Shown one piece after another: positions 37,012-49,400 of a stretch of 64,000 nt of DNA. The notes beneath the pieces were generated by a model. It worked only from the letters and a program-made list of their open reading frames with translations. It was not told the origin of the DNA and made no database searches. Location: the NCBI GenBank assembly GCA_950295325.1, contig OX485804.1, positions 37,808,429 through 37,872,428 on the forward strand. Direction: 5' to 3'. Positions within the stretch are counted from its first letter, which is position 1. Every line of letters starts with the position of its first letter. Source of the stretch: Polytrichum commune (lineage: Eukaryota; Streptophyta; Polytrichopsida; Polytrichales; Polytrichaceae). A program made the translations under genes and the position numbers.

Positions 37012-37719
37012 CCCGGGTAGGGCACTCATACATGTACTTAATAACCCATTTGCGACAGAAGGGTATTTATCATGGGGCTATTTATTTAAGAAATTGGAAT
37101 TCTTTACACCCTATCAGACTATCAGTACATATAAATCTAAATTTTGTCATTTTAGATGACCCTATTTGTATTTATAAAGTCGCAAGTGAACTAGTTTCTA
37201 GTACCTTATGAATGACGAATCATAGGACTCTTGAAAATTTGTAGTGAAAATTCAATAAACCATGTCTAGACTGAAGACATCAAACAATGTACCAAAACAT
37301 AAAAACTTGAAGCATTATTAGGACCTCCTATTGTTCCAAAACATACATCAAACAATGTTCAAATCAAACAAACTTGAGAGAAGCACCAAAATAAAAAAAA
37401 TATGAACATCTAAGCTCATTCGGGAATTTGGATTGAAAATGGATAGTTTTTCATCCATTGACCACCATAAAATGCATTGTATACCTCTGCCTCAATATTG
37501 TTTTCTCTACCTACTATTCCCAACCTTATTTTAGATTGAAAGAATTAGATAAATTGATGCATTATATGGTACCCTTATTTTTTTATACACACAACTTTGT
37601 AATTGAAGAGGTGCTTCATTACATCGAAGAATTGTATAAATTTTCTCACAAATGAATAAAAAATACCCTACATTCTTTCTCACATGGTTTAATAAATTTT
37701 CGCGAGTGCCCTACCCGGG
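37012..37719. mobile_element. hAT-like MITE, diverged family A
   Basis: Ends are CCCGGGTAGGGCACTC and its inverted copy GAGTGCCCTACCCGGG, 16 bp perfect, with weaker matching further in. A perfect 8-bp duplication TGTGGAGG lies at 37004-37011 and 37720-37727. 708 bp. The tips differ from CACGGGTAGATCACT at only four or so positions, so this is probably a relative of the family-A copies. Confidence 0.9.
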
Positions 37720-38399
37720 TGTGGAGGTTATTATGATAGTAGTTTTGCTACTTAATGGCAACCTAAATGCACAAGCCTCGTCGTGAAAGAAAAGAAAAGA
37801 AAACTCACGCCAATATTTGACACTGACATGAATAAAATAATAGATAGTTCATTTGTCTTATGTTGTTCATGACAACTTTCTTCATGGTACAACATAAGAT
37901 GTTATGCCTTCCTTTTGAGAGATGGACTTGGAAGGAGAGATTCCCTTTGTGAACGTGATACTACAAAATCTAAGGACACACGAGAGGAAGAACACTCGTG
38001 AGAACCTATCATGTAAAACGGTGTGACCTTTTCAAACGAAGTGGATTTATGTGGCACATCCTTGTTGATAGGTATGGGACCCTATTGTCAAAGGAAATGC
38101 TTATGTTACAACTTACTACCCAATCATTGGATGGGAAACGCTCCACTAACTACAACAACAAAAAATTATGGGTCTAAATGACCTACTTCAAAATCATCGC
38201 AATCATTGTTGTTCTCATTCAAACTAGTTCTCGAGGAACAAAAATATGTCAAAATGAACAAAAGATTGTTTATTGTGCACCAGTCTCAATAACTATGACA
38301 TCATTTCGATCATTTTGGATTATGTTAATTTTTTCCATGTTTTTAATGTAAGCAACATGTGTCACAAAACAATCATGAATCACAACTAACTTACAATCT

Positions 38400-38403
<4 letters not shown>

Positions 38404-38482
<79 letters not shown>
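38404..38482. repeat. (GA)n microsatellite, about 39 units
   Basis: 79 bp of uninterrupted GA/AG, directly at the left end of a family-B element. Confidence 0.98.
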
Positions 38483-38483
<1 letters not shown>

Positions 38484-38686
38484 ATATGAGCGTACTTCTC
38501 ATCTATTGACATAAAAACTTTGACTATCCATAAGTTTGTGGTCAATTTATCTCTAATAACTTGGACTAAATTAATTCGCGGTTTCTAAAGTTAATAATGA
38601 TATTAATTTAGCTAACAATAATATCAACTAGGGATGCATGATAGTTTATGGGTTTTAGTTGGGTGAAGGAGAAGTACGCTCATATG
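38483..38686 (-). mobile_element. family-B inverted-repeat element
   Basis: The ends are a perfect 18-bp inverted pair, CATATGAGCGTACTTCTC at the left and its reverse complement at 38669-38686. The interior, read on the minus strand, matches the 61800 copy (TTAGTCCAAGTTATTAGAGA against CTAGTCGAAGTCATTTGAGA). A 12-bp direct repeat TCTCATGGAGAG lies outside, at 38397-38408 and 38709-38720; it may be the target duplication or part of the GA-rich margin. Confidence 0.75.
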
Positions 38687-38924
38687 CAACGATTCCCTCT
38701 CTCCTCCTTCTCATGGAGAGTAAAGATCTTGCTATATAACAAAACCTCCTTCACGTCGCAGTTTCTTGGAGGCAATGTTGGTTTTCCACTTGTCCGATTT
38801 GGCCCTTGAACTTTAGTATCATGCATATGTAGTACAAATGTACCTATTGCATTGGGGATGGCAAGGAATCAACAAGATCTTATGACAAAGGGTAGATTAT
38901 ACACATAAATAACATGTTTGGCTT

Positions 38925-39705
38925 GCCACACATTGAATGTTAAACCTCCCCTACATACTTTAAGGGGAGGGGTGTTTGCATGGATAGGGGTTGGGGCTTG
39001 CGATATGGTACCCTTGCGCATCTCCATAGAAAATAAATAAATAAAATAATGATGGCGGTCCCACTTGACTTCTAAACAACTAAATTGCCCTTGCATTCTT
39101 GAAGGCCGCTTGTCCACAAAACCCATATTGAGTGCCTAGTCAAGCATGCTTAACTAGGCTTTATATGCTTGATTACATTCAATCACACTTCATTAGTTTG
39201 AATGTGTATGGATACTTGTGAAAGTAGAAGGCGTGAATTCATATATAAAAAATGAACATACTTAAAACAATACATTAATTTATTTTCCATTTTAGAACGA
39301 CAAAGACCCTTTCAAATGGTAAGTCACAAAAAATAATAACCTCAATGCTCATGAGGATTTTGTAATATTTTTGACTTCCAAGTTAATTACATGCATCATT
39401 GACAGTTTCACTTTGGGAATGAAATCCCAATCAAATGCTCATTTATTAAGTCGTAGTGAATGTATATATTGGATTTTGGACCTTGAAGGTGAAGTACACT
39501 CAATACGATGTTTTGTGGACAAGCGGCCTTCAAGAAATAAAGACATCTTTTTGAAGTCGGATGGGAGGCCATCATAAAATTTGGGGATTTTTTCTATGGA
39601 GGTGCCCAGGGGTGTTGGCTCACAGGCCCCAACCCCTATCTAGACAAAGACCCCTCCCCTTGAAAGTTTATAGGGGGAGGGTTAATGTCCGCCTTGCCAC
39701 ATGAG
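38925..39705. repeat. inverted repeat with about 190-bp arms
   Basis: The left arm, about 38925-39125, and the right arm, about 39495-39705, are reverse complements with gaps. They share TTTTGTGGACAAGCGGCCTT, CCCCAACCCCTATC and CCCCTCCCCTT. The central 370 bp is unique. No terminal duplication is resolved. It could be a foldback transposon. Confidence 0.7.
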
Positions 39706-40304
39706 CATCCCCAAGATAGTAGCGAACCCCAAAAAAATGCTATGGTTGACCTTTGCATATTCCCTAGCATTTATAATGTGTCTCTTACTACCAATACTAT
39801 TTTTTTCTTTTCTCCCTTTTCCTTCACCTCATAGCATGATGACAAATATTGTACACCAAACGCTAACACAAAGGGGTGCCAAATCGGGTGACATGACTTT
39901 AGAGGGGGGTTCTTTTGTTATATGTCCCACATGCTCATTCTATATGAGCTTCATAAACTATCGGATCCCATGATCAAAACTAATATCTTACAATATACAA
40001 AGCTTTACATAGAAATGATTGAAGCTACGATTCTATTTGGTCAAAGATCTATTTGGTAGTTGATATCTTATAAAGGAGTTGAATGCCACGCCATAATATA
40101 TCCAAGTTCTTATGGTTGGAGAGGATTTTCCGGGCCTCGCCAATGGTGCAATAATGGTTAGGATTGATGTGTGGGTCCAACTCGCGGGCTAAACCCGACA
40201 CTGTCTTGTTGTAGGGGCCTATAATGATAACATGTGGTCAGGCTCTAAGGGGCACTTCACATTGTGTAGAGCTTGAGGGCCTAAGGGATGGCGAGAGGAA
40301 TTGT

Positions 40305-41060
40305 TGTTATTATATGTGCGTGACTTACTTCCCATTCATACAACATTAGACTCATGAATTGGGATGTAGTTGGAATGTTACATCATTGCACGGGTAGATC
40401 ACTTAGTGCATTTTAAAAACGACGTGCGGCATAATATAGAGAGGATTAAAATCATTTGAAATAAAAATTATAAAGGAATTCCAAATAATGAAGGGGCCAT
40501 TAAATGTAGACAATCCCATTATAAGTAAGTTAGATGGACATAAAACGTGGGCCATTATTTTTTTTGTAAAATTAATATAGGGGCTGAAGATAAGGATCCT
40601 AGAAGGTATGTTTAGTATGGTATGTAAATGGGTTTAGGACTCACGGGGTGGATGATAATTGGGATTTCCGTCTGTCCAAAAATGGATGAAAAGGGAACAC
40701 GCCGTCGTTAAAAGGAATATAGAGTACAATAAATTGCAGTGACTTGGACAATATAAGTAATGAAAGGGTGCAAACAAATGGGCCATTTTTGAAATTTAAG
40801 TAATTATAGGGAGGCTTTAATTTAGCCCTTGAAGGTAAATAACCCCAAAACAAAAAAACCCCTAGCCGCACGTGGTGCACAAAAATGCCTTAGAGTGATC
40901 TACCCGTGCATCATTGTTGTTGTTGTTGTTGTGAAACTAAAATTAGTTTCAAAGATCTCAAATTAGTCTTGACAAAGTCATTTAAGATTAAATGTTAACA
41001 AACCTAAAGGGAGTCAAGTTTTTATGTTGGATGAATGAGGGGTATGAGACTTCCCTCTTG
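40305..41060 (+). mobile_element. family-B element, split by a MITE
   Basis: Left end ATATGTGCGTGACTTACTTC then CATTCATACAACATTA; right end TGTTGGATGAATGAGGGGTA. Interior marks after the insert are AAATTAGTTTCAAAGATCTC and AAAGTCATTTAAGAT. It is interrupted by the hAT-like MITE 40389-40908 at a different position from the 35454 copy. Confidence 0.65.
40389..40908 (+). mobile_element. hAT-like MITE, family A
   Basis: 520 bp. Ends CACGGGTAGATCACTTAGTG and, reversed, CACGGGTAGATCACTCTAAG. A perfect 8-bp duplication CATCATTG lies at 40381-40388 and 40909-40916. Outside one central block, it is close to the 35575 copy base for base. Confidence 0.93.
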
Positions 41061-41859
41061 CCCTAAAGGATCAAGGAAATTTGAGTGAATGAATAACCTA
41101 TATGAATTCCTACATGACATGCAAATGATAATGTGACATGAGCTACTGGAATTTATGTCAAGTTGAGTTTAATGAAGCGGTCTGACACAAAACTCGAAGC
41201 CCATGACAACTCAAAATCTCACAACTTTTCAATATGATCAACTTTTCAACCCACATGTATGGATTGGCAATGGAATAACATTTGGTTGAGAGCCAACTTA
41301 TGTTGGCACTACACTTGAAGGTCCGTGACCACACAAAATCTAATTTCAAATTTCTTTGGTAAAATAAAAATAAAAAATAAAAATAAAGTAAAGTAAAATA
41401 ACATTGGCAACTTTTATTTCTTTGGTTCCATATAGTTTGGATGAGTTTCAAGGGTCCTCACAATCTCACTGCCACTACAATCTCAATGAGAAACCGGTAT
41501 CATCTTTGTTTTGATATCATTTGGGTATCTATAATGCAAATTTCACCTCTTTTGATACGAGTAGGGTATATGGAAATTTGAGGTTTTTTATTTTATTTTA
41601 ATATTTTAATATTTCGATACCATTTGGATTTATCATGCAAAGCCTTGCATACGTTGGTAAAATTGCCCCAATAATCTCAATATGGTTTAGAATGGCAGCG
41701 ACCCAAATGATAATCTCAAGTATACAAAGATTCTCTCACCTTGAGAAAACCACCAAAGAAGAGTATTTGATATGCATGGGTAGGTTCTTTGATGTTGATC
41801 AATGATCCCATGCATCCACCTATAAGGTATGCGGTTGTCAATAAATTGATTTTCTTGAT

Positions 41860-42040
41860 TAGACACCTATATTTGATTGGTGTGTTGTTAAGCAAGGGTG
41901 AGAGAACAAGCACCACAAGGACATATGTTTAAAAGAGATTCGACGACTTCTTGAATGTTCATTAACTACTCTACACTCAATAGTGAACACAACTACGAGG
42001 ACTTATGTATTCAATTAGGAATCAACAAACATGCACATAT
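41860..42040 (+). repeat. DR1 fragment
   Basis: Marks: GACACCTATATTTGATTGGT, GACATATGTTTAAAAGAGAT and CTCAATAGTGAACACAACTA. The right half is missing. Confidence 0.6.
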
Positions 42041-43478
42041 GTCAACCAAAACTAAACTAGGGGTAGTTGGCTTATACGTCATTATAGTTTCACTAATGCA
42101 ACACAAGGTTTGTTGTGTTAATCTAATCGGATAACACCCATACACCTTATATACCAGTCCAACGTTGGGCAAAAGGTTACATGGGTGCTATTTGGTTCCT
42201 CTTCTCGATCATACCACTATATTTGATTGGTACGTGGTTCGGTGAAGATCAAGAAGCAAACACCACAAAGATACATGTTTAAAAGAGATTAGACTACGTC
42301 TTCAAATATTATTAACTACTCTACTATGAAATAACGAACACAACTGGGAGGACCTATATATGAATCCAGTTAAGGAGTCAACAAATGTGCACTTTCAATA
42401 ACCATAACTAAATCAGGAGAGGTCCAATTTTCAATATGATCTCTATTGATACTTCATCGTAGATTTGCTAATGCAACATACATTACATTTTGTTGTGTAA
42501 ATCTAATTCGTAGAAGATGGAGAATGTGAAAAACGAACCGAATAAACACCCGCATTAGATACCTTAGTGTAAAGTGGCCCTTACATTGTGCACACCCTTG
42601 CCAGCTCATAAAGAGCCAGGTGCCTTAGCGCACACTTGCCTTCAATACAGCAACAACCGGCATTGCCCTACCCACCTACCTACCTACCTTCTAGGTACAT
42701 ACCGAACCAATGTACGAACCTACCTGTCGACGTGTCATCCCAGACGCCCTCGACCACTACCTACCTTCCTAATTTTACTACCTACCACTCTGCGCTCCGA
42801 CCCGCCAGCCTCGCTGGCCGCCACATGGCAGAATGTCCCACTCCCACTCCTCTGCCGGAGTGACCTCGAAGGGATGCACTTTGAGTCCGGCCTGGGCGAT
42901 TATTATGCAGTGCCGCTTTCGTACACTCAGATGTACCGTGGCACTCCCCGCATATACCCTCCTCTGCAAGTCTCTTCTGCGACGACCTAGCTGCAACCCT
43001 TTGATCACCTTGTCATTACTCGCTATTTTCTAAACTCTCGAAGTTTATTATTGAGTTTCACAGAATCGAAGTTTATTATTGAGTTTCACAGAATCTTCTA
43101 ATAGAGGATTCAAAGGCGGCTCGAAGGGAGGGGGGAAGCCTCCGGAACCGCAGTAACCCTGATTTTGGGGCCATTTCAGCTCCGGAGTCTGTTTCGTTCG
43201 GTTCCTGGGGAGTTGATTGTGGTTCTGGGTTTCCAGCATGGAGGATCCTGTGATAGGACAGGTATGGGTCTTGTGGTCCGGCGAGTTGGAGCTGGAGAGA
43301 TGAAGAGGGTGAGAGGTTGGGTGTTGCGGTGGTTTTTTGAGGATTCAGGGGGAGTACGGAGTGGGATTCCGAAATGCTGGTGAGGTGGTGATGTTTAGAA
43401 CTGACAATTGGGGTAAGGTGAAGGAGGCTTCTTAAGGTACGAGGATTGGGTTAAGGAATTTGGGGCTAGCTAACAATC
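42041..43478. other. DR1 fragment plus GC-richer upstream region of PLD
   Basis: A second DR1 fragment sits at about 42205-42450 (ATACCACTATATTTGATTGG; GATACATGTTTAAAAGAGAT). From 42600 the sequence turns GC-richer. A perfect 28-bp tandem duplication is at 43039-43066 and 43067-43094. The 43100-43478 part is rich in GGAG/TCCGG and lies just upstream of the proposed PLD start, so it is a candidate 5' untranslated region and promoter. No clear TATA box is assigned. Confidence 0.5.
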
Positions 43479-46400
43479 ATGGCGCCAGGGGTGCCGCAAG
43501 CTGTGGATCGCGAGGCATACTCGACATTGCATCATGAAGGGGGAGGCCAGCATACAGCTTCGAATCGAGAGGTTGATGGTCCACTGACATCCGGAGGGCC
43601 ACAGCCCCAGGGCCATCTTCCGGGGCGCACACATCAGGAGAAGACTCCCGTAGCTGGAATGCACGGTATTGGAATTACGGACGCCGCTAAGTCCAGGGTT
43701 GCTGCCCATAGTGAAGGTTGGTCCTATAATTTTCGAGCCCCGTAGTTTTTGCAGAGCATGTCTAGTGGATGGTAGTGGGCTGTGGTGGCTTAGCCTTGCT
43801 CGTTTATGTTTACCGAGTTTTGAATTTGTGAGGCTGTGTGTGTCCTCTTTGCTATAACTTTGGTGTAGGTAGGGGGTTCTTTCCAGCTCTCTCATAAGGT
43901 AGACGGTGCTAAGCTCAGAGCATATACATAGGGTTACTTAGACTTAAGAAATAGTTTTCAAATGGTCCTCGTTAGCAATTGATAAGGGGATTCCAATGCA
44001 CCAAAGCATGTCTTGTTTGAATTATGTATTCACAAGTTATAAGAGTACAAAAGTTTCATTTGTAGACGACTCATCCAAAATCAACACGGGAGCCTGATGT
44101 TAAAGCTGGTAGACATTCTCAACATCAATATGTATTTATACCTAATGTTGCAAGATTTTAGGGCGTTCGTTATAACCATGTACCTTATATGGAATTCAGC
44201 CACTTGACAAACCGGTCGACGTGTATATTTTGCCATCTTATTAATAATATATGCTGAACGCATCCTCTTCAATCAGATAAGAGGCCAAGATGGTGGAACA
44301 CTTAGTTCAGCTGGAGTGAAATGGTGAGCTATTGCAAAGGCGACCGCTAGAATTATCTTGTAAGTTAGACGTGCCTAACTCCAACATAGCAATAATCTGG
44401 ATACCTATATTTGAGTTGTATGGGGTTAGGTGTGGATTTAAGCACGAACACTAAGATCCCTTAGAAGACATGTATGTAAAAGGGAGTGGACTGCGTGCTC
44501 AAAATATGCTAATCATTCTAGCTGAACTAAGTGAACATTTACATGGAGTTGAGATTTGTTTCTCAACATGCAGAAAGAATTTGGACTTCATTATCTATAT
44601 TCTGGGATGGTTTGGTTGGGAGAGCCGAATTTGCCCTCCTTCCCCCTATCCAAAGATTCTTTGATGTTAGTTCCAAGTCGAATGTAAGGTTCCTCTAGAT
44701 TGTCGTATTTAAGAGTTGGTGAGAGTGGGTTGAACATATGTAAGTGCACTAAATTTTGGTGTTTTCGTTGATAGGTGAATCCAGAGGTGCAAATGGGGTT
44801 CAGGATGGGAACCCAGAAAGTGCCCCTGTGGAACATGACACCATGCAAGATGTGGTGAAACATAAAACTTTGTTGCACGGGACTCTCGATGTTTGGATTT
44901 ACGAGGCCAAAAACCTACCCAACATGGACATGGTCTCTGAGAAGTTCAGGCAAATCTTTTCCTATTTGACCATCTGCAAGGCCCCATTTGTGAAAGCGAA
45001 AACCAAGGTGGAGGAGAAATCACATGGCCATCGTCCCAAGGGCATAACAAGTGACCCGTATGCTGCGGTCAACCTCGCCGGTGCTCGTGTCGCCCGAACC
45101 CGAGTGATTTCAAACCAAACAAATCCAAAGTGGAATGAGCATTTTTCCATTCCTGTTGCACATTACATCAACGAAATTCAGATAACAATCAAGGACAATG
45201 ATATGCTTGGGGCTCAGCTTATTGGAGATGTTACCATACCTGTGGACAAGGTTCTGAGTGGTGAGCCTTTGGAGGATTGGTATGATGTGGTGGCTCCTTC
45301 GGGAAAAATTGCACATGCGGACGCAAAAATTTGGTTCAAGATGGTTTTCAAGTCCGTGGAAACCAATCCCCTCTATTTGCAAGGGGTTGGAGATGGTGCA
45401 AATGCCCACGGGGTGCCCCATACCTATTTCCCTTGTCGCAAAGGTGGCCGTGTTACAATGTATCAAGATGCACATATAATGGATGGGTCATTACCTGAGA
45501 TCACACTCGATGATGGGGTGAAATACCACCACCGGCAAGCTTGGGAAGAGTTGTGTACAGCTATTTTGGAAGCACATCATTTGGTGTATATTGCAGGCTG
45601 GTCCATTTACACTAAAGTCAAGTTGCTCCGGGATACTAACAGGGAAATTCCTGATGGTGGGGATTTAATACTTGGAGATTTGTTGAAGAGGAAGTCAGCT
45701 GAAGGAGTTCGCGTACTCATGCTTGTTTGGGATGACAAGACGTCCCACAGCAATCCTTTCATCAAGACGGTAAATCGTTGCTAAAGACCAACAACTTAAC
45801 AAAAGAGTTTAGAGAAATCCATCTTCTTGCTACGATCAGCACTCCTTTAGGTCTGAAGACTGTTGCTTCTATGTGGTTCACCTCTGGAACTCTTCATCAA
45901 GCACTTGTCTTCAACTTGATAAGTTGTCTTCATGAGTTTGTGTATTTGGGACTTTACTGAGAATAGCGATTGTTCAGATCTGGGTTTTTGGTATGTTTCT
46001 GTGCCAGCTGTAGACATACATCATGATAATTGGCAATTAATAGTTCTTAAGAATTTGTCATCTTCTGGAACCTAGTGAAATAGTGTGAAGCTCAAATCTC
46101 CAAGTTATGGCTCTGTTACAACTCCATTCAGACGTATGCTTAAAACCAACATTATGTAGTACAGTCATACATTTGGGACCTTAAAGGTGTGACAGTGGTA
46201 CATAGAACTGGTTGTAGGTTTCATTTTGGTTATGGTAATGCCTACCTTAGCAGGGGCAATGCCTATGAATCTCAGCCATGCATTGGGTCTCTCTACTTCT
46301 GAGGCATTTTCTACAGCCTTTGGTCCATGCGTGTGGGAAAAAAACAAGTGAACTGGAAATTTCTCTCATTTTATCATTCTCTGGTGATGTGCAGGAAGGA

Positions 46401-49400
46401 GTGATGGGAGTTCACGATGAGGAAACTAAGAGGTTCTTCAAGAATTCTGCTGTACGCTGTAAGCTAGCGCCACGTTATGCAGACGCGAAGTTGAGTTGGT
46501 TCAGGCAACAGGTGAGTTCCTAAGAAATAAATTGTTGTGAAGTTGAGTATTCTGAAGATTATTTGGGTACTATGATGTCTTGAGTATTCTCAAGATCCAG
46601 CTGTGAATTTTGGTTCATAAGATTACCATAATTGACTGAAAATTGTAAACACATCTATTTTTGTTGTGTACTTTGAGCCACAGGTGAGTAGTATATGGCA
46701 AGAATATAGGTGTCCAGCATAGCAGATTTTTGCAGATTTGCAGCCAATCAGTTTGGTTTCAATACACTAAATATCCCAATTAGGGAATGTGGGCTAACAG
46801 TGAGGGTGGGAAATTAGTGAAGGTGATACTAAACTTCTTTACGCCTTGAATTATTGGCACCAAAAGATCGGCACTTGGCACTATTCACTTGAAAGTACTG
46901 ACACTTAGCATTATTCACTTGAAATTATCTGCACTAGACATTGTTCATCCTGGCACTTGGCACTATTTAATGAAAATACCGGCACTTGGCACAGTTTAGT
47001 GAAAGTATTGGCACTTGGCACTATTCACTGACAGTGGCATGCACTAATCACAACCATGCACTAATTTTCTTGAAATCTATGGTAAATGAGCATAGAATTT
47101 AGGGTCTTCATGAATTTAGTGTCACTTAATTAAACTTTTAGCTTTAGGTAAGTTTTTGTGATTTGGCTAGAATGTGCTTGTGACGTGAGTTACACCATTT
47201 ATGGTATTTAGTGTCAGGTACACTATTTGTGAAGAGCCTAAACATGAAAAAATATCTACATTATGACATTTAGAGTAGCACATTGAGATACTTTAGATGA
47301 TACTTTTGCATTTTAGTATGCAAGGGGAAGGTTATTTTGAGTGTACTAATGAAAAGTGTCATGTGTTTACATTTTAGTATGTAAGAGGAAGATATTCTTG
47401 AGCACGCCAATGGCAAATGTCATTTGTGTACACTTCAGTCAACTTGTAGACCATTGTGTAACGTAGGCATGCACCTCATAACACTATCGAACATACTCAA
47501 TGCCAAGTTATAATCAAGCGCATTTGAACGCCAAGTGTCATGAGTTGCCACTTATGGTGAAGTTGTGAGTCATCAGTTTAACCTAGCATACGCCTCAACA
47601 TAGGGCAAATGACACTATTATGCATGTGACACTGAATACCATAAACGGTATAGTACCACCCTCACTAATTGGGATATATTTAATGTAGTGAAGCATGTTT
47701 GAGAAGCAGATAACATTGGAGTAGTTTTCCTTGATAGGGTAATAAATTCTTGTGTGCTCCCTTATTATCTGGGTTATTATGTTTGGCTTTATAAATGAGC
47801 CTGGTACAGTAGTTTCGTACTGGGGTGAATCTTGTCAGTACTATATATATATATATAGATAGATAGATAGTCTACAACCTGGACATTTTCTCCCTCTATA
47901 AAATCCTTTTTAGTCTTATTGTTTTCTTCAACTTCACTTCTCTAAAGGTATGATGCTTTTTTAAGCAGAGTTGAACTGTGCAGGTTGTGGGAACATTGTA
48001 CACTCATCACCAAAAGATCACAATTGTGGACTCCCAAGGTCCAGGCAATAAACGGAAATTGACATCTTTTATTGGTGGTCTTGACCTCTGCGATGGGCGA
48101 TGGGATACCCCGACTCACTCTCTCTTTAGCACTTTGCAAACATTACACAAGAATGATTTTCACAATCCAACATTCACTGTAAGTTTTCTGGATATAAGTT
48201 GTTTCATCATATTATGCCACCTGTAGATGACATTTCTTGGTATAGGGATGACATCTCTTAGGGTTTAGGGTTTAGGGTGGTGTATGTGTAGGTCTTATAA
48301 ATTATTAAGCACATGAAACATACTACATGAGTGATTTTTCTAAATTAGCCAATTTTTCATAAATTTATGGAAATTTATTCTGCAGTCTGGATTTTGGAGC
48401 CTTTGTAAATCCACCTTCATTGTTGTCTGTTCCGGTTCTCAGAATCATCTAGTCATTCACTCACCGCCCTGCACTCATGCCATTGCGGTATCTTTGTTTG
48501 ACCTATTAGAGTTTGATATTTGGATGCTCCGCCTTGAGTCTTGAACAATCAAAATTGAATCTTGTGTGGTCACGGGCTTCAGTGTAGCATTAAAGACATG
48601 ACACAACCGGGCTCTCAAAACTAAATGCGTACCATCCTATTCTTGCAGGCCCTTCTACAGTATGAATTTCAATAAATCGTCGTTATGAGAATTTGAAGTG
48701 TCATGGTCTCCTGGTTTTGTGTTAGACCCACCTCTTTGAGAATGGCTTGACGTGAAATCCAGTAAACTATAAAACAATATTCATTGCATGCCATGTAGGT
48801 CTTCATGTAGGTTTCGTCCTCCATTTAAACTTCCTTGGTCACTTGGGCCCTCGAGCTCTAATGTAAAGTGAAGTGGGATGGTCTTGGCACTTTTTCACCA
48901 ATTTCAAGGATCACAGGTCCTCAAGTGCTAGTATAAAGTGTCCTAAGGAAAGTGGGTATTCGCAGACAATGGCAGAAGCAGGAGGGCCAAGACAACCCTG
49001 GCATGATTGGCACTGCAAGATTGAAGGCCCTGCCGCATACGATATCCTTACAAACTTTGAGCAGAGGTGGAGAAAAGCTACAATCTGGCATGACGATGAG
49101 CTCATCCAGATTGAGAGAATATCATGGATTTTAGGTCCAAAACCAGGCACGCCCGCCGAAGGAGATCCAAAAGTGTTTGTCACACAAGATGATGAAATTG
49201 ACACGTGGCATGTCCAGGTATGACTACTGTCAAAGGCTGGAGTTCATTTGAAACATAATGTAGACATGCCTAATTCGGTCACTTAATTGGACACCTATAG
49301 TTGAGTGGTATATGGGTAGGTGTGACTCCAAGAATGGATACCAAAAAGACATCTGTTCAAATGAGATTGGACTATGTGCTTAAAATAGGATAACCATTCT

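Noticed and set aside
42574-42990. Plus-strand frame rich in Thr/Pro/Leu
   Set aside because: Low complexity from repeated CCTACC; no start context or splice partner.
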